Shown here: positions 57,590-64,000 of the stretch, in pieces
Position numbering within the stretch: position 1 is the first letter of the stretch
Layout of the letters: every line of letters begins with the position of its first letter
Origin: Aggregatibacter sp. 2125159857
GTDB taxonomy: Bacteria > Pseudomonadota > Gammaproteobacteria > Enterobacterales > Pasteurellaceae
Reading direction: 5' to 3'
Assembly (NCBI RefSeq): GCF_017798005.1
Contig: NZ_CP072548.1
Coordinates: 1,178,001 to 1,242,000 of the forward strand
DNA: 64,000 nt
The notes under the pieces: model-generated
Seen by the model: the letters and a program-made list of their open reading frames with translations, nothing else
Database searches by the model: none
Told to the model about the DNA's origin: nothing
Made by a program: the position numbers and the translations under genes

Positions 57590-59980
57590 ATGAAATTTAG
57601 TGAACAATGGGTACGCGAATGGGTTAATCCGGCGATTTCTACGGAACAACTTTGCGAACAAATTACCATGTTAGGCTTGGAAGTTGACGGAGTAGAAAAA
57701 GTTGCCGGCGATTTCACCGGTGTTGTCGTAGGCGAAGTTGTGGAATGTGCACAACATCCTGACGCTGATAAATTACGCGTAACCAAAGTGAATGTGGGCG
57801 GTGAGCGTTTGTTAGACATCGTGTGTGGTGCACCGAATTGCCGTCAAGGCTTGAAAGTCGCTTGTGCGGTAGAGGGTGCTAAATTACCGGGCGATTTCAA
57901 AATCAAGAAAACCAAATTACGCGGCCAACCTTCCGAAGGCATGCTTTGCTCATTCAGCGAACTGGGTATTGAATCTGATGCCAATGGGATTATCGAATTG
58001 CCACAAGATGCGCCAATCGGTACCAATCTACGCGATTATTTAACATTAGACGACAGCGCTATTGAAATTAGCTTAACGCCAAACCGTGCGGATTGCTTAA
58101 GCATTGCCGGCGTGGCACGTGAATTGGCCGTGGTGAATAAACTTCACGAAAATCCACCGCACTTTGAGGTGGTTAAACCGACCATTAGCGATAAAGTTCA
58201 AATTGATGTTCAAGCAGCCGAAGCGTGCCCGCGTTATTTATTGCGTGTGATTAAGAATGTCAATGTTAAAGCGCAGTCGCCAATGTGGATGCAAGAAAAA
58301 TTGCGTCGCTGTGGTATTCGTTCTATCGATCCCATTGTGGATGTTACGAACTACATTTTGCTTGAACTCGGTCAACCAATGCATGCTTTTGATATGGCAA
58401 AAGTGGCGCAGCCGGTACAAGTTCGTATGGCGAAAGAAAATGAAGAGCTTGTATTGTTAGATGGCACCACAGCGAAACTTCAACCGAATACTTTAGTGAT
58501 TGCCGACCAAAATGGTGCATTGGCAATGGCCGGGATTTTTGGTGGTGAAGCCAGTGGTGTGAATGTAGAAAACACAAAAGATGTGATTTTAGAAGCGGCA
58601 TTTTTTGCGCCATTAGCGATTACCGGACGTGCTCGTCAATATGGCTTGCATACAGATTCATCTCATCGTTTTGAACGTGGTGTGGATTTTGAGCTGCCAC
58701 GCAAAGCAATGGAAAGAGCGACCGCACTTTTATTGGATATTTGTGGAGGTGAAGCCGGTGAAATTTGTGAAGTAACAAATGAAGCGCATTTACCAAAACG
58801 TCAACAAGTCACATTACAACGTCACAAATTGGATGCGTTACTTGGGCATCATATTGAAACAGAAACGGTAACGGATATTTTACAACGCCTTGGTTTACAG
58901 GTTTCTTACGCTAACAACAGTTGGACTGCGGTTGCGCCATCTTGGCGTTTTGATATTGAAATTGAAGAAGATTTAATTGAAGAAGTGGCGCGTATTTATG
59001 GTTATAACAGTATTCCAAATAATGCACCGTTAGCGCATTTGCGTATGCGTGAACATAGCGAAGCGGATATTGAATTATCGCGAATCAAAGCGGCATTAGT
59101 GAGTTGCGATTTTTATGAAGCTATTACTTATAGCTTTGTTGATCCGAAAATTCAAAGTTTGTTACATCCGGAAATTAAACCGTTTATTCTACCGAACCCG
59201 ATTTCTGTTGAAATGTCCGCAATGCGGGTTTCTTTGTTAACCGGTTTACTTGGCGCAGTGATTTATAACCAAAATCGTCAACAAAATCGCGTGCGTTTAT
59301 TTGAATTTGGTTTACGTTTTATGCCGGATGAAAAAGCCGAATTTGGCGTACGCCAAGAGCAAGTTTTTGCGGCAGTGATGACCGGTTCTAAAGCGAATGA
59401 ACAATGGAGCGAAAAATCAGCACCTGCCGATTTCTATGATTTAAAAGGTTATATTGAAAACTTACTTTCATTAAGTTCTGCTGGAAATCGCGCAAAATTT
59501 GTAGCAAAATCATACACAGCGTTACATCCGGGCCAATCTGCTGCGATTATGCTAGACGGTGAAGAAATTGGTTTTATCGGTCAACTTCATCCGACGATTG
59601 CACAAAAAATCGGTATCAACGGCAAGGCGTTTGTATGTGAAATTTCTATTGCTCATATTTCTCGTCGTGATATTGTGAAAGCCAAAGAAATTTCTCGTTT
59701 CCCGGCTAACCGTCGTGATTTAGCCCTTGTGGTTGCGGAGAGTGTGGCGGCAGACGATGTATTAGACGCTTGTCGTGTTGCCGGCGGTGATAAATTAACG
59801 CAAGTGAATTTATTTGACGTTTACCAAGGTAGTGGCGTCGCAGAAGGTCATAAGAGCTTAGCGATAAGCCTCGTGATTCAAGACAATGAAAAAACCCTTG
59901 AAGAAGATGAAATTAACGCAGTAATTTCAGCGGTATTATCTGAGTTAAAACAACGTTTTAATGCTTACTTGAGAGATTAA
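57590..59980 (+). CDS. pheT: phenylalanyl-tRNA synthetase beta subunit
   Basis: Second subunit, 796 residues. N-terminal tRNA-binding EMAP-like domain ([20 protein letters not shown]), B3/B4 editing domain in the middle, B5 domain ([14 protein letters not shown] nearby) and the C-terminal anticodon-binding domain ([14 protein letters not shown]). Begins 19 bases after pheS and is followed by ihfA after 3 bases, the classic pheST-ihfA operon. Confidence 0.97.
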   Translation: MKFSEQWVREWVNPAISTEQLCEQITMLGLEVDGVEKVAGDFTGVVVGEVVECAQHPDADKLRVTKVNVGGERLLDIVCGAPNCRQGLKVACAVEGAKLPGDFKIKKTKLRGQPSEGMLCSFSELGIESDANGIIELPQDAPIGTNLRDYLTLDDSAIEISLTPNRADCLSIAGVARELAVVNKLHENPPHFEVVKPTISDKVQIDVQAAEACPRYLLRVIKNVNVKAQSPMWMQEKLRRCGIRSIDPIVDVTNYILLELGQPMHAFDMAKVAQPVQVRMAKENEELVLLDGTTAKLQPNTLVIADQNGALAMAGIFGGEASGVNVENTKDVILEAAFFAPLAITGRARQYGLHTDSSHRFERGVDFELPRKAMERATALLLDICGGEAGEICEVTNEAHLPKRQQVTLQRHKLDALLGHHIETETVTDILQRLGLQVSYANNSWTAVAPSWRFDIEIEEDLIEEVARIYGYNSIPNNAPLAHLRMREHSEADIELSRIKAALVSCDFYEAITYSFVDPKIQSLLHPEIKPFILPNPISVEMSAMRVSLLTGLLGAVIYNQNRQQNRVRLFEFGLRFMPDEKAEFGVRQEQVFAAVMTGSKANEQWSEKSAPADFYDLKGYIENLLSLSSAGNRAKFVAKSYTALHPGQSAAIMLDGEEIGFIGQLHPTIAQKIGINGKAFVCEISIAHISRRDIVKAKEISRFPANRRDLALVVAESVAADDVLDACRVAGGDKLTQVNLFDVYQGSGVAEGHKSLAISLVIQDNEKTLEEDEINAVISAVLSELKQRFNAYLRD

Positions 59981-59983
59981 ACT

Positions 59984-60280
59984 ATGACATTAACTAAAGT
60001 AGAACTCGCCGAGAATCTGATTGAGAAATTTCATTTCAGCAAGCGCGAAGCCAAGGATTTGGTTGAAAGTTTCTTTGAAGAAATTCGCGTTGCGTTAGAA
60101 ACAGGGAATGACGTAAAATTATCCGGATTTGGTAATTTTGAGTTGCGCGATAAAGCCTCTCGCCCGGGACGGAATCCAAAAACCGGTGAAAGCGTGCCGG
60201 TTTCTGCCCGCCGTGTTGTGGTATTTAAACCGGGACAAAAATTGCGCAATCGGGTCGAAAAAGTTAAACCGAAAGCCTAA
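59984..60280 (+). CDS. ihfA: integration host factor alpha subunit
   Basis: DNA-bending nucleoid protein, 98 residues, acting as a heterodimer with Ihf[21 protein letters not shown], then [20 protein letters not shown], is the conserved DNA-contacting region with the intercalating proline arm. Starts three bases after pheT. A hairpin follows. Confidence 0.97.
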   Translation: MTLTKVELAENLIEKFHFSKREAKDLVESFFEEIRVALETGNDVKLSGFGNFELRDKASRPGRNPKTGESVPVSARRVVVFKPGQKLRNRVEKVKPKA

Positions 60281-60287
60281 TCAATAT

Positions 60288-60320
60288 AAGCTATCAATAA
60301 TCCTCTTGTTGATAGCTTTT
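60288..60320 (+). terminator. terminator after ihfA
   Basis: AAGCTATCAA (60288-60297) and TTGATAGCTT (60309-60318), then Ts. Confidence 0.85.
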
Positions 60321-60340
60321 TAGTTTGAGATCACTCATCA

Positions 60341-60826
60341 ATGCGTATTTTAAAATCTTTAGTGTTTTGCGGTTGCGTACTGGCGTTAAGTGCCTGTTCC
60401 GGCAGCGGGTATCAGTCTTCAAAGCTTAATTACAAAGGGCAAATTAATGATCCCATCATGGCGATTGCTTTATTAAGCGAACAACAACATGAATGGGCGG
60501 GAACGCCTTATGTGCTTGGTGGACGGGGGCGTAAGGGCGTGGATTGTTCCGGTTTTGTACAGACCACGTTTTTTGATCGCTTTGGCATAAAATTGCCTCG
60601 TCAAACTAAAGATCAAGCCAATTATGGGCAATATATCGAAAAAGAAGATATTCAAACCGGGGATTTGGTTTTCTTTAAAACTGGGCGTGGGCCAAATGGC
60701 TATCATGTCGGCATTTATGTCAAAGAAGACAAATTCTTGCACGCCTCAACAAAAGGCGGAGTGGTTTATTCTTCCTTAAACAGTGATTACTGGCGAAAAA
60801 CCTATTGGCAAGCGAGACGAATCTAA
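60341..60826 (+). CDS. NlpC/P60-family lipoprotein, cell-wall endopeptidase
   Basis: 161-residue lipoprotein precursor with lipobox LSAC (cysteine 19) and a C-terminal NlpC/P60 domain. The catalytic cysteine is in GVDCSGFVQTTF, the histidine in NGYHVGIYV and the third residue in FLHASTKGG. Family members such as MepS and NlpC cut peptide crosslinks in murein. The length and single domain fit NlpC or MepS; orthology is not settled. It lies 20 bases after the ihfA terminator. Confidence 0.88.
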   Translation: MRILKSLVFCGCVLALSACSGSGYQSSKLNYKGQINDPIMAIALLSEQQHEWAGTPYVLGGRGRKGVDCSGFVQTTFFDRFGIKLPRQTKDQANYGQYIEKEDIQTGDLVFFKTGRGPNGYHVGIYVKEDKFLHASTKGGVVYSSLNSDYWRKTYWQARRI

Positions 60827-60919
60827 AATACCGCTTTTCTCACCACTGCAAACAGATCAGGGCGAACAGATCTTCGTCGTAAGACTCGCCATGTTTATAT
60901 CACAAGAAAGTAGTACAAC

Positions 60920-62374
60920 ATGAAATTTATTATCAAATTATTTCCTGAAATTATGATTAAAAGCGAATCCGTGCGGAAACGGTTCGTGAAAATTCTGACC
61001 AGCAATATTCGTAATGTATTAACAAAATATGATGATACAGTCGCGGTAATAAAGCATTGGGATTACATCGAAGTGCGGTCGAAAATCGACGCAAATTTAC
61101 CGATGCTTATCGAGCAGTTACAACGCATTCCAGGCATTCACCATTTTCTGCAAGTGGAAGAGAAGCCCTTCGCGAACTTGCATGAGATTTTTGAGCAAAC
61201 ACTGTCAGATGTGGCATCCCAATTAGAAAATAAGACTTTTTGCGTGCGTGTGAAACGTAAAGGCAAACATGAATTTAATTCACTGGAAGCTGAGCGTTAC
61301 ATCGGTGGCGGATTGAATCAACATATTGCCAGCGCCAAAGTACAACTGAAAAATCCGGATGTGACGGTGCGTATTGAAATTGAAGACGACAAAATGATGC
61401 TGGTGCGTGCCCGTTATGAAGGTATCGGCGGTTATCCGATCGGCACACAGGAAGATGTATTGTCGCTGATTTCCGGCGGGTTTGACTCCGGCGTGTCTAG
61501 TTATATGTTGTTACGTCGCGGTTCACGCGTGCATTATTGCTTCTTTAATTTAGGCGGTGCGGCACACGAAATTGGCGTAAAACAAATGGCATATCACATT
61601 TGGCAACGTTACGGTAGCTCCCACAAAGTGCGTTTCGTGGCGATCAATTTTGAAGGCGTGGTAGGCGAGATCCTGGAGAACGTGGATAACGGGCAAATGG
61701 GCGTGGTGCTTAAACGTATGATGGTGCGCGCAGCGTCTAAAATCGCGCAACGTTTCGACATTCAGGCGATTGTGACAGGAGAGGCGCTAGGACAGGTTTC
61801 CAGTCAAACCTTAACCAATTTGCGTTTAATTGATGAAGCCGCTGAGGTGTTGGTGTTACGCCCATTAATTACACACGACAAAGAAAAAATCATCGCCATG
61901 GCAAAACACATCGGCACCGATGATATCGCCAAATCTATGCCGGAATTTTGCGGCGTGATTTCCAAAAATCCGACAGTGAAAGCGATCAAAGCGAAAATTG
62001 AACAGGAAGAAGGCAATTTCAATTTTGCCGTGCTAGAAAGTGCGGTGGAAAATGCGCAATATTTAGATATTCGCCAAATTGCCGAGCAAACGGAGAAAGA
62101 CGTCGTTTCCGTGGATGCCGTGTCTGTGTTGGGGGCAAATGATGTGATTATTGATATTCGTAGCCCGGAAGAAATCGACGAAACCCCGTTGCACATTGAA
62201 AATCAAGCGATGATTCAGCTGCCGTTCTATAAACTTTCCGGTCAATTCGCCGAGTTGGATCAAAGTAAGCATTATGTGCTGTATTGCGAACGTGGCGTGA
62301 TGAGCAAATTGCAGGCGCTGTATTTGAAAGAAAGTGGATTTAATAACGTGAGTGTGTTTAAAAAATCACGTTAA
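60920..62374 (+). CDS. thiI: tRNA 4-thiouridine synthase / thiazole sulfurtransferase ThiI
   Basis: 484 residues. N-terminal ferredoxin-like and THUMP domains, PP-loop ATPase motif [17 protein letters not shown] near residue 183, a cysteine in MPEFCGVIS, and a C-terminal rhodanese domain with the persulfide cysteine in [12 protein letters not shown]. Both cysteines needed for 4-thiouridine formation at tRNA position 8 are present. It would receive sulfur from a desulfurase such as IscS, or possibly CsdA. Confidence 0.96.
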   Translation: MKFIIKLFPEIMIKSESVRKRFVKILTSNIRNVLTKYDDTVAVIKHWDYIEVRSKIDANLPMLIEQLQRIPGIHHFLQVEEKPFANLHEIFEQTLSDVASQLENKTFCVRVKRKGKHEFNSLEAERYIGGGLNQHIASAKVQLKNPDVTVRIEIEDDKMMLVRARYEGIGGYPIGTQEDVLSLISGGFDSGVSSYMLLRRGSRVHYCFFNLGGAAHEIGVKQMAYHIWQRYGSSHKVRFVAINFEGVVGEILENVDNGQMGVVLKRMMVRAASKIAQRFDIQAIVTGEALGQVSSQTLTNLRLIDEAAEVLVLRPLITHDKEKIIAMAKHIGTDDIAKSMPEFCGVISKNPTVKAIKAKIEQEEGNFNFAVLESAVENAQYLDIRQIAEQTEKDVVSVDAVSVLGANDVIIDIRSPEEIDETPLHIENQAMIQLPFYKLSGQFAELDQSKHYVLYCERGVMSKLQALYLKESGFNNVSVFKKSR

Positions 62375-62408
62375 AATCGACCGCACTTTAAAGGATGGCG
62401 GGATAGTG

Positions 62409-63341
62409 ATGAGAGATTATCATGCCTATCCCGTCGATAAATACAAAAAATGCTTGAGAATTATGTTAAAACCGCTTTTCTTCACTGCGCTTTTCTTTCC
62501 GACTTTGGTCATGGCGCAGTCTTATATTGTCTATGATTTTACCAATAACCGAATGCTGGAAACCCACCAACCAAACAGCGTGCAACCTATCGCCTCTGTG
62601 ACAAAGTTGATGACGGCGATTGTCTTTCTAGAACATAATCGAAATGCGCGTTGCACAACGTCCATTACCGGTGAGGATATCGACCATATCAAAGGCACGC
62701 ACACGACCTTACCCAAAGGCACACCCATTGCCTGCCATGAATTATTAAAAGCTATGTTGGTGCATTCCGATAATTACGCCGCCCATGCATTGTCCCGTTC
62801 GGCAGGTATGAGCCGTGCGCAATTTATTCAAAAGATGAATGAAAAGGCACGAACATTGGGCATGACATCCACTCATTTTAGCGACAGTTCCGGGTTATCT
62901 ACCGGCAATGTGTCCAGCGCGTTGGATTTAGTCAAATTGGCTAAATATTCGCTGAATAAAGCCGAAATTAACTCCCTTTCCAACCTTTCCTCAACCCACA
63001 TCAACACGGGAAAGCGCCGTGTTTTTGTGAAAAATACCAACAAATTGGTGCGGGATGAAATATTCAGTGCGGCAGTGAATAAAACCGGTTACATCCGCGA
63101 ATCAGGATACAATTTGGTATTCGTCAATAAAGTGCCTTGCAATCAAGCCATCATCGGCGTGATAAGCCTGAATAACGCCTCTTCCGCTTCGCGTTCTAAT
63201 TTCACCAAGAATAAACTGGAAAAATACGGCTGCACCGCATTAAATAATAAAGTGCTCAGTGATTTTGTTGAGGATGTGCAATACGAAGAAGGCTATGATG
63301 AAGAAGGGATGGACGCCTTGATCAAAAAGGTGACAGAATAA
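62409..63341 (+). CDS. pbpG: D-alanyl-D-alanine endopeptidase (PBP7)
   Basis: Periplasmic low-molecular-weight penicillin-binding protein cutting murein crosslinks. The serine motif SVTKLM, SDN and KTG are present in order. The hydrophobic stretch MLKPLFFTALFFPTLVMAQS forms a signal peptide. ATG 62409 (GCGGGA upstream) gives 310 residues with a longer N-region; ATG 62463 would give a compact signal and 292 residues. Both are possible. It follows thiI after a single uptake signal. Confidence 0.9.
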   Translation: MRDYHAYPVDKYKKCLRIMLKPLFFTALFFPTLVMAQSYIVYDFTNNRMLETHQPNSVQPIASVTKLMTAIVFLEHNRNARCTTSITGEDIDHIKGTHTTLPKGTPIACHELLKAMLVHSDNYAAHALSRSAGMSRAQFIQKMNEKARTLGMTSTHFSDSSGLSTGNVSSALDLVKLAKYSLNKAEINSLSNLSSTHINTGKRRVFVKNTNKLVRDEIFSAAVNKTGYIRESGYNLVFVNKVPCNQAIIGVISLNNASSASRSNFTKNKLEKYGCTALNNKVLSDFVEDVQYEEGYDEEGMDALIKKVTE

Positions 63342-63476
63342 TCGGCATTGATCTGCTGAGTGGTGGAAACGTGGCTTTTTTTGACCGCACTTCCTACTTT
63401 CAAGCTGTTAGAAAGCACAAATTCCTGTATAATTCCCGCAATTTTTTGTTGATATAACACTGCTGTGAGATCCCTA

Positions 63477-64000
63477 ATGCTTGACACATCACAAACCATT
63501 CCTGAACTGGTCTCTTGGGCGAAAGAACGTGAATTTTCTTTAAATTTACCGACAGAACGATTGGCATTTCTATTGGCGATTGCAATTTATAACGATGAAC
63601 GTTTTGACGGTGAAATCTTGGAAAGCGATTTAATTGATATTTTTCGCCATATTTCCACCGCATTTGATTTATCGAAAGACATGGTCGCCACACGTGCCAA
63701 TAATGCCATTAACGAATTAGTAAAACAGCGTTTTCTTAATCGCTTTAGTAGTGAGTTTACTGAAGGATTGGCGATTTATCGCTTAACGCCGTTGGGAGTA
63801 GGGGTCTCTGATTATTACATTCGTCAACGCGAATTTTCTGCTTTACGCCTTTCGGTTCAGCTCTCCATTGTGGCCGATGAAATCCAGCGTGCGTCTGAGG
63901 CTGCCGAAGAAGATGGCGATGAGCATTATTGGCGTCGTCATGTGTTTGCTCCATTAAAATATTCTGTTGCTGAAATTTTTGACAGCATTGACTTGTCACA
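63477..64000 (+). CDS. mukF: chromosome partition protein MukF, 3' end outside window
   Basis: Kleisin subunit of the MukBEF condensin. The 174 visible residues match the N-terminal winged-helix dimerisation domain of Muk[60 protein letters not shown] and [24 protein letters not shown]-like -10 lies at 63428. The gene runs off the right edge; mukE and mukB would be expected next. Confidence 0.95.
   Translation, partial: MLDTSQTIPELVSWAKEREFSLNLPTERLAFLLAIAIYNDERFDGEILESDLIDIFRHISTAFDLSKDMVATRANNAINELVKQRFLNRFSSEFTEGLAIYRLTPLGVGVSDYYIRQREFSALRLSVQLSIVADEIQRASEAAEEDGDEHYWRRHVFAPLKYSVAEIFDSIDLS

Overview
The window reads as chromosome of an oral Pasteurellaceae bacterium, most likely Aggregatibacter or a close Haemophilus relative. 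The 9-base uptake signal AAGTGCGGT and its complement occur in nearly every intergenic gap and inside many genes, often paired as terminator hairpins. Gene pairs such as dapA-bamC, pheS-pheT-ihfA, ribE-nusB-thiL-pgpA and pbpG beside mukF fit gammaproteobacteria. Genus and species cannot be fixed from the sequence alone.

Layout. 1-22 kb is mostly core: metC (cut by the window edge), pgsA, a cysteine desulfurase pair (csdA/csdE), a secreted nuclease, fructokinase, tyrS, sfsA, pntAB, a kinase-like protein, a DUF455 protein, tesB, the 4.5S RNA gene, cydDC, trxB, a cnoX-like gene, a DJ-1/AraC regulator divergent from a secreted metallo-beta-lactamase-fold protein, and aphA. Between sfsA and tyrS lies a strong promoter covered by two Fur-box-like sequences and followed about 40 bases later by a terminator: a candidate iron-regulated small RNA.

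The accessory region runs from about 20.7 to 41 kb and is a patchwork. Two segments (22.6-24.3 kb and about 28-39 kb) carry Neisseria DNA uptake sequences, largely in the AGGTCGTCTGAA dialect of commensal Neisseria, and GC-richer codon use. They hold a redox group (OsmC-like, thioredoxin-like, ArsR regulator, Old Yellow Enzyme), an osmoprotectant-type ABC transporter, dehydrogenases, and many broken genes (azlD, an rlmB/CMD chimera, aldo-keto reductase, a TauBC-like ABC transporter, nnrS, ohr). The first neisserial segment is bracketed by 360-base direct repeats and by two separated halves of IS3-type elements. Two low-GC pieces look Gram-positive in origin: a TetR/medium-chain reductase cassette (24.9-26.7 kb) and an intact cadD cadmium gene (32.6-33.2 kb), plus a fragment of a second cadD. 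A phage-tail-like remnant may also be present near 27.2 kb.

41-64 kb returns to core: SMR transporter, catalase, bamC-dapA, bcp, hflKC, a PMP3-type peptide, ribE-nusB-thiL-pgpA-lysE-dapB, kdsC-kdsD, RNase P RNA, htpX, pheST-ihfA, an NlpC/P60 lipoprotein, thiI, pbpG and the start of mukF. A dispersed palindromic repeat family (CGTGCAACAAGTTGCACG / CGTGCATCTTGATGCACG) fills the long gaps at 20.9, 39.4, 42.9-43.6 and 48.6-48.9 kb and, at two sites, ends in a terminator facing the 3' end of a minus-strand gene.
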